A program made the translations under genes and the position numbers. Under the pieces are notes generated by a model. The model was given only the letters and a program-made list of their open reading frames with translations. It was not told the origin of the DNA and ran no database searches. Below are positions 9,384 to 18,749 of a stretch of 64,000 nucleotides of DNA, one piece after another. Source of the DNA: Lysinibacillus sphaericus OT4b.31 (GTDB lineage: Bacteria > Bacillota > Bacilli > Bacillales_A > Planococcaceae); assembly GCF_000392615.1 (NCBI RefSeq), contig NZ_KB933398.1, forward strand, positions 1,543,391-1,607,390, read 5' to 3'. Every line of letters starts with the position of its first letter. The first letter of the stretch is position 1.

Positions 9384-10741
9384 GTAAAAAAAGTGTAGTT
9401 ATTTGGGATGGCAATGTGCGGGATGCAGCACTTTCTATTCTATTAGCAGTTGATAAAAACCAAGCATATAGTAATTTACTTTTACATGAAACGATTAAAC
9501 GACATAAAATTGAAACAAAGGACCGTGCACTCTTAACAGAACTAACGTATGGGACGCTTCAATATAAAATGACGCTCGACTTCTATTTAGAGCCATTTAT
9601 TCGAGGTAAAGTAGATCATTGGGTACGATGGCTATTACGCTTATCTTTATACCAAATGCATTATTTAACACGTATTCCACCACACGCAGCAGTCAATGAA
9701 GCGGTAGAAATTGCAAAACGCCGTGGACACCAAGGAATCGCTTCTACGGTCAACGGTATTTTACGTTCTATATTACGTCAAGGTGTCCGCTCTACAGCTG
9801 AAATTAAAGACCCGATTGAGCGTCTTGCAATCGAAACAAGTCATCCACATTGGCTAGTAGAGCGTTTTGTCGAGAATTACGGTATGGAAGTAGCTACAGA
9901 AATGCTACATGAAAATAATGTGCCTCCTGTTCAAACGGTTCGTGTGAATAGGACAAAAGCGACGATCGACCAAGCAATTGTAAGCTTAGAAGCGGAAGGT
10001 TTAACTGCAAAGCAAAGCGACATGATGCCAGAATGCTTACATGTGACAAATGGTCAGCCTGCCCGTACGCAAACATTTAAAGACGGACTTATCACAATCC
10101 AAGATGAAAGCTCAATGATACCAGCGAATGTGTTAAACCCAACGGCAGGCATGCGCATTTTAGATATGTGTGCAGCACCTGGTGGAAAAACGTCACATTT
10201 AGCCGAAAAGATGAATAATGAAGGGTCCATTTTAGCAACTGACCTTCATCCACATAAATTAGATTTAATTGACCATAATACAGAACGTCTAGGCCTCGAT
10301 ATTGTAGAGACTGCACCGATTGACGGGCGTAAAGCACCAGATTTTTTACAACTGGCATCATTTGACGCGGTTTTAGTCGATGCACCTTGCAGTGGTTTAG
10401 GTGTTATGCGCCGCAAGCCAGATATTAAATATACGAAGCGTGAAGAAGATTTAGAAAATCTGCAAAAAATCCAATTAGCGCTTTTGGATGCAGCGACAAA
10501 AGTATTAAAGCAAGACGGGAAACTTGTATACAGTACATGCACCGTCGACAAACAAGAAAACGAAGGCACAGTACATGCCTTTTTGAGAGAGCACCCAGAA
10601 ATGGAAGCTATACAACTAGAATCTTTACCAACAAAATTAGCGGAAAAGCAGGCTAATGGCATGCTTCAAGTCTTCCCGCAAGACTTTGGCAGTGACGGTT
10701 TCTTCGTCGCCGCCTTTCGTAAAAAAGGAGAATCCCAGTAA
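9380..10741 (+). CDS. rsmB: 16S rRNA (cytosine-967 C5) methyltransferase RsmB
   Basis: RsmB methylates C967 (E. coli numbering) of 16S rRNA using S-adenosylmethionine. The 453-residue protein has an N-terminal NusB-like RNA-binding domain (about 1-150; [14 protein letters not shown]) and a C-terminal methyltransferase with SAM motif [13 protein letters not shown], the [15 protein letters not shown] motif and a second catalytic region [10 protein letters not shown]. Start and stop codons overlap those of fmt and rlmN, so it is translated as part of an unbroken operon. Confidence 0.95.
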   Translation: MSKKSVVIWDGNVRDAALSILLAVDKNQAYSNLLLHETIKRHKIETKDRALLTELTYGTLQYKMTLDFYLEPFIRGKVDHWVRWLLRLSLYQMHYLTRIPPHAAVNEAVEIAKRRGHQGIASTVNGILRSILRQGVRSTAEIKDPIERLAIETSHPHWLVERFVENYGMEVATEMLHENNVPPVQTVRVNRTKATIDQAIVSLEAEGLTAKQSDMMPECLHVTNGQPARTQTFKDGLITIQDESSMIPANVLNPTAGMRILDMCAAPGGKTSHLAEKMNNEGSILATDLHPHKLDLIDHNTERLGLDIVETAPIDGRKAPDFLQLASFDAVLVDAPCSGLGVMRRKPDIKYTKREEDLENLQKIQLALLDAATKVLKQDGKLVYSTCTVDKQENEGTVHAFLREHPEMEAIQLESLPTKLAEKQANGMLQVFPQDFGSDGFFVAAFRKKGESQ

Positions 10742-11883
10742 TGCTGGATCAAGAGAAATTTAATGAGCGTATTAGCGACTTAGTTGAAGAAGCAGAAGAT
10801 AAGCCTGTTCGACGCCCGAAAAAAGAAAAGCCAAATTTAAAAGAATCGGTCTATTCCTTACAATTGATGCAGCTAGAAGAATGGCTTAAGGACAATGGAG
10901 AAAAACCATTCCGTGGAGCACAAATTTTCGATTGGTTATACAATAAACGTGTTAAAACTTTTGAAGAAATGTCTAACCTATCAAAAGGATTACGTGAAAA
11001 GCTAGAGGCAAGTTTTTCCTTAACTACATTGTCAACAATTATTCAGCAAGAATCAAAAGATGGTACCATTAAGTTTTTATTTCAATTACAAGATGGCTAT
11101 TCAATTGAAACGGTATTAATGCGTCATGAATATGGCAATTCAGTTTGTGTGACAACGCAGGTAGGTTGTCGTATTGGTTGTACGTTCTGTGCGTCTACGT
11201 TAGGTGGACTAAAGCGTCATTTATTAGCAGGTGAAATTGTTGAGCAGGTCGTTAAAGTACAACAAACGTTAGATGAAGTCGGTGAACGTGTAAGTCATAT
11301 CGTCATTATGGGTATCGGTGAACCATTCGATAATTATGATGCGATGATGAACTTCTTAAAAGTCATTAACCATGAAAAAAGCTTAAATATCGGTGCTCGC
11401 CACATTACAGTATCGACATCAGGTATCGTGCCGAAAATTTATCAATTTGCGGATGAGCAATTACAAATTAACTTTGCTGTATCGCTTCACGCACCAAACC
11501 AAGAAGCACGTCAAAAGTTGATGCCGATAGCACGTGCTTATAAATTGGAAGAATTAATGGAAGCTGTTCGCTACTATACAAAGAAAACAGGTCGCCGTGT
11601 TAGTTTTGAGTATGGTTTAATGTCTGGTGAAAATGACTCAGTTGAAATTGCCGAAGAATTATCCACACTAATAAAAGGAATTAAATGCCATGTGAACCTA
11701 ATTCCTGTAAACTATGTACCAGAACGTGATTATGTTCGTACGTCCCGTAGTCAAATTTTTGCTTTTGAAAAAACATTGAAGAAGAATGGTATTAACGTAA
11801 CGATCCGCCGAGAGCAAGGTTCTGATATAGCAGCTGCGTGTGGCCAATTACGTGCGCAAGAGAGATCTGAAGAGACGAGGTGA
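10741..11883 (+). CDS. rlmN: Dual-specificity RNA methyltransferase RlmN (radical SAM)
   Basis: RlmN methylates C2 of A2503 in 23S rRNA and A37 in some tRNAs. The radical-SAM cluster motif CxxxCxxC is at C143, C147 and C150 ([11 protein letters not shown]). A C-terminal cysteine in DIAAACGQL fits the methyl-carrying cysteine of the mechanism. At 380 residues it is somewhat longer than the usual 350-365 because of a charged, lysine-rich N-terminal extension (about residues 1-35) before the [11 protein letters not shown] core. The ATG shares one base with the rsmB stop. Confidence 0.95.
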   Translation: MLDQEKFNERISDLVEEAEDKPVRRPKKEKPNLKESVYSLQLMQLEEWLKDNGEKPFRGAQIFDWLYNKRVKTFEEMSNLSKGLREKLEASFSLTTLSTIIQQESKDGTIKFLFQLQDGYSIETVLMRHEYGNSVCVTTQVGCRIGCTFCASTLGGLKRHLLAGEIVEQVVKVQQTLDEVGERVSHIVIMGIGEPFDNYDAMMNFLKVINHEKSLNIGARHITVSTSGIVPKIYQFADEQLQINFAVSLHAPNQEARQKLMPIARAYKLEELMEAVRYYTKKTGRRVSFEYGLMSGENDSVEIAEELSTLIKGIKCHVNLIPVNYVPERDYVRTSRSQIFAFEKTLKKNGINVTIRREQGSDIAAACGQLRAQERSEETR

Positions 11884-11889
11884 CCAGTG

Positions 11890-12639
11890 ATGAAATACAC
11901 AGTCGAAAGTGATATTGGTTTAAAACGATCAATTAATGAAGACCGTGCTGCATTTTTTAAACGTCCAGATGGGCTAGCACTAGCACTTGTAGCGGATGGC
12001 ATGGGTGGTCATAATGCTGGCGATGTAGCGAGTGATATGGCAATGAAACAGATGGAAACCGTTTTTTTACAGGCAGAGTCACATCATTTTGCATCAACAA
12101 CAACAAAAAGAGAATGGTTATTACAGACAGTTAAACTGTTAAATACAAATGTCTATGACTATTCTTTATCACACGAAGACTGTAAAGGAATGGGTACAAC
12201 GTTTATTGCCGTGTTAATTGAAGGTCATCACTGCTTCATTGCACATGTTGGTGATAGTCGCGTGTATTATTTCTTTGATGATGGTGCACAACAAATAACA
12301 AGAGATCACTCATATGTTAATGTTTTGGTAGAAAATGGTGAAATAAGTGAAGAGGAAGCGAAGACGCATCCGAAGAAAAATTTCATTTTGAAAGCTGTTG
12401 GAACAGAGGAAACTATTGAGCCAGACTTTTATGAAGTAGATTTAGCACCAGAATCGTATTTACTCGTTTGCTCTGATGGTTTAAGTAATAAACTGTCAGT
12501 GTATGAAATGGCATCTATTATTACTTATCCACATTCAATGGTAGAAAAAGGACGAAAGCTTGTGGAACTAGCAAATGCTAGCGGAGGGGAAGACAATATC
12601 TCCCTCGTATTACTCACAAGGCAAGATGAGGAGGTGTAA
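11890..12639 (+). CDS. prpC: PP2C-type Ser/Thr protein phosphatase PrpC
   Basis: PrpC removes phosphates placed by PrkC. The 249-residue PPM-family protein has the metal-binding motifs NEDRAAFF near residue 19, VADGMGGHNAGD near 35-46, GDSRVYYF near 120, SDGLSNKL near 197 and GGEDN near 234. I use ATG 11890 with GAGGTGA upstream; a GTG directly before it is in frame but less well placed. The gene ends in GATGAGGAGGTGTAA, which supplies the ribosome binding site for prkC 2 bases later. The prpC-prkC pair is the conserved Firmicute signalling cassette. Confidence 0.95.
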   Translation: MKYTVESDIGLKRSINEDRAAFFKRPDGLALALVADGMGGHNAGDVASDMAMKQMETVFLQAESHHFASTTTKREWLLQTVKLLNTNVYDYSLSHEDCKGMGTTFIAVLIEGHHCFIAHVGDSRVYYFFDDGAQQITRDHSYVNVLVENGEISEEEAKTHPKKNFILKAVGTEETIEPDFYEVDLAPESYLLVCSDGLSNKLSVYEMASIITYPHSMVEKGRKLVELANASGGEDNISLVLLTRQDEEV

Positions 12640-12641
12640 GT

Positions 12642-14621
12642 ATGCTTGTAGGAAAACGAATTAGTGATCGCTATAAAATTTTAGAACTCATTGGTGGCGG
12701 AGGCATGTCCAATGTGTATTTGGCTCATGATATGATTTTAAATCGTGATGTAGCGATTAAGGTGTTACGCTATGATTTTACCAATGAGGATGAATTACAT
12801 CGACGTTTTCAGCGTGAGGCGCTTTCAGTTACAAGTCTTACACATCCGAATATTGTTAGTATTTATGATGTGGGTGATGATGGAGATCTGCATTATATAG
12901 TTATGGAGTATGTTCAAGGGAAGACTTTAAAGCAGTACATACAAGAATTTGCACCGATTTCTCCAGCTAGATGTGTGCATATTATGAAGGAACTGACGTC
13001 TGCCATTGCCAATGCCCATGAAAATCACATTATTCATCGTGATATTAAGCCACAAAACATCTTAATGGATGCTGAAGGTAATGTAAAAATAACGGATTTT
13101 GGAATAGCGATGACACTAAGTGCAACGTCATTTACACAAACAAATTCTGTGCTTGGAACCGTACATTATCTATCCCCAGAACAGGCACGTGGTGGCACAG
13201 CAACGAACAAATCAGACATTTATGCACTTGGAATTGTTTTATATGAATTATTAACTGGGGAATTGCCATTTTCAGGAGAATCAGCTGTTTCCATTGCCCT
13301 TAAGCATTTGCAAACAGAAACACCATCAGTCCGCGCTTTTGATGCTACAATTCCACAAAGTTTAGAAAATGTTGTATTGAAGGCTACTGCCAAAGATGCA
13401 TCACATCGGTATGCAACTGTAGAAGAAATGCAGGAAGACTTAGAGACAGTTTTGACCCCAACAAGAGTCAATGAGCCAAAGTTTATGGCACCTATCGATA
13501 ATGATATTACAAAGGCTATTCCGATTATAAAAGAACAATTTATTCGGAAAGACGAGGATTTAACAAAAACAAGGGCGATGGAGCCCATCACTCAAACGAT
13601 ACCAGTAGCAAAAAAGCCAGTTGAAAAAACAAAGCCTGTAAAGCCAAAGTCAAAGAAAAAGTGGCCGATTATTGTGGGCGGACTTTTATTGACAGTAGTT
13701 GTGATATTCCTATTCGCTTTATTCGCTACAGATTTATTTAGTCCGAAAAAAATAGCTGTACCTGATGTGGCGAATATGACCGTTGAAGAAGCGAAAAAGG
13801 AATTAGAAAAGCAAGGCTTCATTGTTGGTGAGCAACAGAAACGTCACTCAGAAGATATCGAAAAAGACAAAGTAATTGAAACAGATCCTGCAGAGGGCAC
13901 ACTGCGCGTGAAAGATACTGAAGTTGATTTAATCGTTAGTTTAGGTGTGGAAAAGTCACCAATGGATAATTATATAGGTCAAAAAATTGATCAAGTTCAA
14001 TCTGTGTTAAAAGACAAATTTATGGGTGATGTGCGAGTAAATTATGTGCATTCATCTGAAGAAGCAGGCAGTATTATAGACCAGGATCCTGCGCCAAATA
14101 CAGAAATTGTACCAAAAGAAACAAATGTTGTTTTTACCGTGAGTCAGGGTAAAAAACCAATTTCTGTTCGAAATGTAGTAGGATATTCGAAAACAGATTT
14201 AGATAACTATGTAAATTCTGAAGGCTTGAAGTGGCGAGTAGAGCGTGAGGATTATTCACCGACAATAGCAAAAGGACTTGTTATTTCACAAAAACCAGCA
14301 GCAGGTACCAACCTTGTAGAAGGTGATACAATTGCCGTTGTGTTAAGTAAAGGGCCTGAAGAGAAGCCTGTGAAGACTTTTGTGAAAACAATGTTAATTC
14401 CATATGAGCCAACAGAAGAAGGTATGGAGCAGTTAATAAGAATCGAAATACAAGATAAAAATCATTCAATGGCAAAGCCTTTGGAGGAATTTTTTATTAA
14501 CAGTGACAGGGAATACAAGATACAGCTTGTGATTGAGGAAGGCGAAGAAGCAGCGTATAAAATTCTTCGTGATTCCGCAATCATTGCTGAAGAAAAATTT
14601 AGCTATGATGATGTCAACTAA
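12642..14621 (+). CDS. prkC: PASTA-domain Ser/Thr protein kinase PrkC
   Basis: PrkC is a membrane kinase that senses muropeptides or lipid II and, in Bacillus, controls spore germination and cell-wall growth. The 659-residue protein has a cytoplasmic kinase domain (glycine loop GGGGMSNVY at 18-26, catalytic HRDIKPQN with D134, DFG just after), a basic linker, one transmembrane helix (about residues 345-367, IIVGGLLLTVVVIFLFALF), three extracellular PASTA repeats (about 375-440, 441-508, 509-575) and a roughly 85-residue C-terminal domain. Three PASTA repeats are usual for Bacillus PrkC. rsgA, a known PrkC substrate in related bacteria, follows after 11 bases. Confidence 0.96.
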   Translation: MLVGKRISDRYKILELIGGGGMSNVYLAHDMILNRDVAIKVLRYDFTNEDELHRRFQREALSVTSLTHPNIVSIYDVGDDGDLHYIVMEYVQGKTLKQYIQEFAPISPARCVHIMKELTSAIANAHENHIIHRDIKPQNILMDAEGNVKITDFGIAMTLSATSFTQTNSVLGTVHYLSPEQARGGTATNKSDIYALGIVLYELLTGELPFSGESAVSIALKHLQTETPSVRAFDATIPQSLENVVLKATAKDASHRYATVEEMQEDLETVLTPTRVNEPKFMAPIDNDITKAIPIIKEQFIRKDEDLTKTRAMEPITQTIPVAKKPVEKTKPVKPKSKKKWPIIVGGLLLTVVVIFLFALFATDLFSPKKIAVPDVANMTVEEAKKELEKQGFIVGEQQKRHSEDIEKDKVIETDPAEGTLRVKDTEVDLIVSLGVEKSPMDNYIGQKIDQVQSVLKDKFMGDVRVNYVHSSEEAGSIIDQDPAPNTEIVPKETNVVFTVSQGKKPISVRNVVGYSKTDLDNYVNSEGLKWRVEREDYSPTIAKGLVISQKPAAGTNLVEGDTIAVVLSKGPEEKPVKTFVKTMLIPYEPTEEGMEQLIRIEIQDKNHSMAKPLEEFFINSDREYKIQLVIEEGEEAAYKILRDSAIIAEEKFSYDDVN

Positions 14622-14632
14622 GGGGGAATTGG

Positions 14633-15517
14633 ATGGCGCAAGGCCAAATTCGTAAAGCATTAAGTGGTTATTATTATGTATTCGATGGAAAACAACTTAT
14701 TCAATGTCGCGGGCGAGGGGTGTTTCGAAACCGTGGGGAATCCCCACTCGTTGGTGATATGGTAGAGTACTCGTTAGAGACAGCAGGCTCGGATGGTACA
14801 ATTCAAAAAATTATGGATCGACAAAATGAGCTTGTTCGCCCACCTATTGCAAATATTGACCAAGGAATTTTAGTGTTTTCTGTAAAAGAACCGAATTTTA
14901 ATACAATATTGTTGGATCGTTTTCTAGTAGTTCTAGAGTCTTTCCATGTGCATCCGATTATTTGTCTAACAAAGATGGATTTGCTAGCAGAAAAAGATCG
15001 TGCGGAATTACAGGGATATATAGAAGATTACGAACGTATGGGTTATACAGTGCTACAAACTTACAAAGATGAGGAGGAATTAGTGGCACGTTTACAGCCT
15101 ATTTTAAAGGGAAAAACATCTGTATTAGCAGGGCAATCGGGTGTGGGGAAATCTACTCTACTCAATACATTGATTCCAGAGTTGAATTTAAAAACAGGCA
15201 TTATTTCGCAAAGCTTAGGACGTGGGAAGCATACAACGCGTCATGTTGAGCTAATAGAGGTGTGTGACGGTTTATTAGCGGATACACCTGGTTTTAGTTC
15301 CTTTGATTTTGATGACATTGATAAAGAAGAGTTAGGTGCATGTTTCCCGGAAATGGCTCGAATGGCAGACGACTGTAAATTTAGAGGCTGTCTCCATTTG
15401 AAAGAACCGAAATGTGCGGTTAAGACGGCAGTAGAAGCGGGAGAAATCCGTGACTATCGCTACAAACATTATGAACAATTTATGCAAGAAATTATGGATC
15501 GAAAGCCGAGGTATTAA
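14633..15517 (+). CDS. rsgA: Ribosome small-subunit GTPase RsgA (YloQ/CpgA)
   Basis: RsgA helps 30S maturation. The 294-residue protein has an N-terminal OB fold (RGRGVFRNRGESPLVGDMV), then a circularly permuted GTPase with motifs in the order G4 (TKMDLL), G1 (GQSGVGKSTL) and G3 (DTPGF), and a C-terminal zinc site built from C, C, H, C in CKFRGCLHLKEPKCAVK. Permuted order plus zinc site is diagnostic. It lies after prkC and directly before rpe, as in B. subtilis. Confidence 0.96.
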   Translation: MAQGQIRKALSGYYYVFDGKQLIQCRGRGVFRNRGESPLVGDMVEYSLETAGSDGTIQKIMDRQNELVRPPIANIDQGILVFSVKEPNFNTILLDRFLVVLESFHVHPIICLTKMDLLAEKDRAELQGYIEDYERMGYTVLQTYKDEEELVARLQPILKGKTSVLAGQSGVGKSTLLNTLIPELNLKTGIISQSLGRGKHTTRHVELIEVCDGLLADTPGFSSFDFDDIDKEELGACFPEMARMADDCKFRGCLHLKEPKCAVKTAVEAGEIRDYRYKHYEQFMQEIMDRKPRY

Positions 15518-15519
15518 GG

Positions 15520-16188
15520 ATGATACAAATAGCACCATCAATTTTAGCAGCGAATTTTGCTAAATTAGGAGAAGAAGTAAAGGAAGTAGAACAAGCAGGT
15601 GCAAAGCTCATTCATATTGACGTTATGGACGGTCATTTTGTGCCGAATATTTCATTTGGTTCCATCGTGTTAGATGCAATTCGTCCTTTAACAGATTTAC
15701 CACTCGATGTGCATTTAATGATTGAAAATCCAGATCAATATATTGAACAGTTTGCAAAAGCTGGGGCAGATTATATTACGGTGCACGTAGAAGCTTGTCG
15801 CCATCTACACCGTACAATTCAATTAATCCGTTCATGTGGTGTAAAGCCTGGTGTGGTGTTAAATCCTCATACACCAATTGAATCTATTCAACACATCTTA
15901 GAGGATATTGATATGGTGTTATTTATGACAGTAAATCCTGGTTTTGGTGGTCAAAAATTTATCCACTCTGTTGTGCCTAAAGTAGAAGCATTAGCTCATA
16001 TTATTAAAGAGCGAAACCTAAACATTGCTATTGAAATAGATGGGGGCATTAATGCGGAAACCATTGTCCCTTGTGCAAAAGCAGGTGCAACAATTTTTGT
16101 AGCAGGTTCGGCCATTTATAGTAAAGAAGATCGTACAGCCGCATTGCAGGAAATATTAGCTGCAGGTGAAGCTGCGATGAAAAGATGA
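15520..16188 (+). CDS. rpe: Ribulose-phosphate 3-epimerase
   Basis: Rpe interconverts ribulose 5-phosphate and xylulose 5-phosphate in the pentose phosphate pathway. The 222-residue TIM barrel shows IAPSILAANF at residues 3-12, HIDVMDGHFVPNISFG at about 32-47 (metal-binding H and D), MTVNPGFGGQKF at about 139-150, and EIDGGIN near 176. It starts 2 bases after rsgA and its stop overlaps the thiN start (ATGA). Confidence 0.96.
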   Translation: MIQIAPSILAANFAKLGEEVKEVEQAGAKLIHIDVMDGHFVPNISFGSIVLDAIRPLTDLPLDVHLMIENPDQYIEQFAKAGADYITVHVEACRHLHRTIQLIRSCGVKPGVVLNPHTPIESIQHILEDIDMVLFMTVNPGFGGQKFIHSVVPKVEALAHIIKERNLNIAIEIDGGINAETIVPCAKAGATIFVAGSAIYSKEDRTAALQEILAAGEAAMKR

Positions 16189-16838
16189 CTACTGTTGTCG
16201 TTTGTGCTGGCGGTCCAATGGGGGAGCTTTGTTCCTTCGAACCGTATAAAGAACGTAAAGATGTATTATTTATTGGGGCAGACCGAGGTGCGCTGTATTT
16301 AATTGAGCAAGGAATTACCCCACATGCCATTGTTGGGGATTTTGATTCATTATCACAAGTGGAATTTAAACAGGTCATGGAGCATACAAATGATACACAG
16401 CGCTTCCATGAGGAAAAAAATGAAACAGATACTGATTTAGCTCTGTTAAAGGCCCTTACCTTTAGTCCGACAGATATTGTGTTAACAGGCGTTACGGGTG
16501 GACGTCTCGATCATTATGAGGCAGCCGTACGTTCAATTTATCGTATGCAAATACAACATCCTCATGTCATACTGAAAATTATCAATCATGCCAATCTGTT
16601 GCAGTTCTTGGTGCCAGGCACGCACACAATTCTGGCAGATCAGCAGTATCGTTATTTGTCTTTTTTCGCACATGAGAAGCCAATTGAGAATGTGACATTA
16701 AGACATGTTAAATACGAAACAACGAATGAACAAATTTCACTCGGTACATCTCGTTTTACAAGTAATGAAATAATAGGCGCTTCAGGGTCTATATCTTTCT
16801 CACGAGGCATATGTTTAATGATAAGAAGCATAGATTAG
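16185..16838 (+). CDS. thiN: Thiamine pyrophosphokinase
   Basis: ThiN makes thiamine diphosphate from thiamine and ATP. The 217-residue protein has the family motifs VVCAGGPMGEL near the start, GADRGALYLIEQGI, the IVGDFDSL motif (about residues 46-53), ETDTDLALLKAL and TGGRLDHYEAAVRSIY. Translation is coupled to rpe. The final genes thiN, spoVM and rpmB have the B. subtilis order. Confidence 0.93.
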   Translation: MTTVVVCAGGPMGELCSFEPYKERKDVLFIGADRGALYLIEQGITPHAIVGDFDSLSQVEFKQVMEHTNDTQRFHEEKNETDTDLALLKALTFSPTDIVLTGVTGGRLDHYEAAVRSIYRMQIQHPHVILKIINHANLLQFLVPGTHTILADQQYRYLSFFAHEKPIENVTLRHVKYETTNEQISLGTSRFTSNEIIGASGSISFSRGICLMIRSID

Positions 16839-16850
16839 TGCGAGGGGGAG

Positions 16851-16958
16851 ATGGCTCTGAAAGTATATACGTTCCAACTACCGAAATTTGTGAGTAGCAT
16901 CACGCGTACGTGCATCAACCTTTTTAAAAAAGACAAGAAAGTCAAAAAATCCGACTAA
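16851..16958 (+). CDS. spoVM: SpoVM-like spore coat anchoring peptide
   Basis: This 35-codon frame encodes MALKVYTFQLPKFVSSITRT followed by CINLFKKDKKVKKSD. It aligns without gaps with the 26-residue amphipathic SpoVM of B. subtilis (xFYTIKLPKFLGGIVRAML...), including the LPKF turn and its key proline, and sits in the same place between thiN and rpmB. SpoVM recognises the curvature of the forespore membrane and anchors the SpoIVA coat platform. GAGG five bases before the ATG is the ribosome binding site; the CTG at 16857 would correspond to the B. subtilis methionine. The C-terminal basic tail is longer than in B. subtilis. The stop codon is embedded in the terminator. Confidence 0.85.
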   Translation: MALKVYTFQLPKFVSSITRTCINLFKKDKKVKKSD

Positions 16959-16974
16959 TACTAGTCGGATTTTT
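16945..16974 (+). terminator. Terminator overlapping the spoVM stop codon
   Basis: Arms 16945-16957 and 16962-16974 form a perfect 13-bp stem with a 4-base loop and A/T flanks on both sides. It can end the prpC-to-spoVM transcript and may also work on the minus strand. Confidence 0.8.
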
Positions 16975-17026
16975 ACTGTTTTAAGCTATATAAACGATTG
17001 GTAGTTTGCCAAGAAAAAGAAGAAAG

Positions 17027-17066
17027 AAAAAAATCGATTTGCATCTAATGCGAAATCGATTTTTTA
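17027..17066 (-). terminator. Terminator of rpmB
   Basis: AAAATCGAT and ATCGATTTTT arms flank an inner GCAT/ATGC pair; the minus-strand reading ends in a T-run. It lies 11 bases downstream of the rpmB stop and is symmetrical enough to act in both directions. Confidence 0.7.
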
Positions 17067-17076
17067 TAAGCAACGA

Positions 17077-17265
17077 TTATACGCGCTCAATTTTACCTGA
17101 TTTTAATGCACGAGCAGAAACCCATACACGTTTTGGTTTACCGTCTACTAGGATACGAACTTTTTGAAGGTTAGCGCCCCAAGTACGTTTGTTAGCGTTC
17201 ATAGCGTGGGAACGGTTGTTACCAGTACGAGCTTTACGTCCAGTGATTACACATTGTTTTGGCAT
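17077..17265 (-). CDS. rpmB: 50S ribosomal protein L28
   Basis: The 62-residue basic protein [20 protein letters not shown]... is a full-length bacterial L28. The ribosome binding site AAGGAGGGAATACAAC is strong. Only one Cys (C5) is present rather than two CxxC pairs, so this is the zinc-free form. The opposite orientation to the preceding operon is as in B. subtilis. Confidence 0.97.
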   Translation of the reverse strand: MPKQCVITGRKARTGNNRSHAMNANKRTWGANLQKVRILVDGKPKRVWVSARALKSGKIERV

Positions 17266-17664
17266 GTTGTATTCCCTCCTTACAGTTGATGCTGAAAGAT
17301 TATTATTTCAGTTCGGTATTTCACATACCATAATAATTTACCATACGAAGGCGCACAGTGCAACAGTTTTCACATAACCTTTCAAGAAAAAAACCTTTAC
17401 AGGCAATTTTCTAGCTAGAATGTAAATATATTATTCTAAAAGTGTGGTAAGACAATCTAACCCCGATGCGAGCAGATAAAAAATGAGAGTAGGAAAACCA
17501 TCTCGTCTAAATAGCTATTTACATATGTACAAGGGATATAAAGATGTTACTCGTTTTGCAGTAAGAGTACTTTCCGTTAAAGTACGCTTCGGTGTAGGGT
17601 AATAACTAAGACTTAGCGTTTTTCGAGTAGTCTATAGAATAGAAATTAGGAGTGGTGTTGAGAA
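17266..17664. other. 399-base gene-free region
   Basis: It contains the rpmB leader and promoter at its left end. At 17567-17585 GTACTTT and AAAGTAC form a 7-bp hairpin with a 5-base loop and no T-run. AGGAGTG at 17649-17655 precedes the start of the decayed regulator gene. I see no coding frame. Confidence 0.5.
17335..17363 (-). promoter_or_regulatory. Sigma-A promoter of rpmB
   Basis: On the minus strand TTGCAC (17363-17358), a 17-base spacer and TAAATT (17340-17335) make a good housekeeping promoter about 70 bases before the rpmB start. A 5-bp GGTAT/ATACC hairpin lies in the leader. Confidence 0.7.
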
Positions 17665-18180
17665 ATGGATTACTTTGAGCGAATACAAAAATTAATTGAC
17701 TTCATCGATAAGAACCTACAAGAACAATTAGACATAACTGAAATTTCAGCAAAAGGTTATTTTTCAGCCTTTCACTTTCAGCGTCTTTTTCAAGCAATTA
17801 CAGCATTTACTGTGCAACAATACATTAGAAACAGGAGACTTGCTGTTGCGGCAAGATTACTGAGAGAAACAACAAAAAACATTTTGGAAATTCTAGATTA
17901 CAAAATGAACATTAAGGGAGATAGTAGTATGAACAGACCCGAAATAGTGTACCTAAAAACACGCTTATTATTGGGCAATATACGACAAATTTTAAATAAT
18001 GATAAGTGCTTCGAAGAAATTCCAAAATTTTATATAAGTTTTGGAAGAAATAAATTTTATTAGCACCCCAAGAAAATCGCGCCGAATATGTCATACGGTA
18101 TTTCAAGTTACTTTCAAAATAACGGTGAATTTTCTTTTATAGTAGGTGAGGCGTTACGGAATAGTAAAGGAGACGAAAAA
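17665..18180 (+). pseudogene. Decayed AraC-family regulator with GyrI-like domain
   Basis: The first 75 or so residues (MDYFERIQKLIDFIDKNLQE, then a helix-turn-helix in YFSAFHFQRLFQAITAF and YIRNRRLAVAARLL) are a normal start of an AraC/XylS DNA-binding domain. The second helix-turn-helix is missing: after NILEI the frame jumps into sequence resembling the beginning of a GyrI-like ligand-binding domain (MNRPEIVYLKTRLLLGN). An in-frame TAG at 18061-18063, probably once CAG, then breaks the frame; beyond it MSYGISSYFQNNGEFSFIVG is again GyrI-like and still in frame. The end is cut off by the next gene. At least two lesions, so I call it non-functional. Confidence 0.7.
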
Positions 18181-18749
18181 ATGGATTCACAAAAAGTCTT
18201 TGCAAATTATCCAGTTTTACAATCAGATCAGCTAGTATTAAAAAAAATCGAAGAAATACATTTACAGGACCTTTATGCAATTTACGATAATGATTATGTA
18301 TTTCAATATTGCGGAATTACTGCTAAACATAACATCCAAACGGTCAGCAAAATGATTGGCCATTTCGAGAGAGATTATTAGAAAAAAGTAGAGTGAAGTG
18401 GGGAATATTTCAAAGGGGTCAGAATAATACACTGGTAGGAATAATAGAGTGTATGGATTTCAATCATAAGGTGAATATGGTGACAATTGATTACTTTTTA
18501 GCTGAGGATCATTGGGGAAAGGGAATGGCCACTGAAGCTGTTCGGATAGTAGTCAATTTTTTGTTCGAAGAGGTGGGGATAAACAGAATTCAAGCTGAAG
18601 TCATACCTGCAAATGAAGTTTCCAAAAAGGTGCTGTTGAAAAATGGTTTTTTGAAAGAAGGATTATTAAGACAAGCTTCTGTATGGTCCGGTAAGGGGAT
18701 AGTAGATTTAGAAATATACAGCATATTGAAAGAAGATTACACATCCTAA
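18181..18749 (+). pseudogene. GNAT acetyltransferase (RimJ/RimL type) broken by a one-base frameshift
   Basis: The first part (MDSQKVFANYPVLQSDQLVL... GHFERDY) ends at a TAG at 18379-18381. Shifting frame by one base continues the family sequence without loss: LLEKSRVKWGIFQRGQNN, then DYFLAEDHWGKGMATEAVR (acetyl-CoA binding motif A) and IQAEVIPANEVSKKVLLKNG. The whole span is 569 bases, one short of 190 codons, so a single deletion near 18376-18379 explains it. AAAGGAGACG before the ATG is intact. Either a young pseudogene or a sequencing error. RimJ-like enzymes acetylate N-termini or small molecules; the substrate is unknown. Confidence 0.8.
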
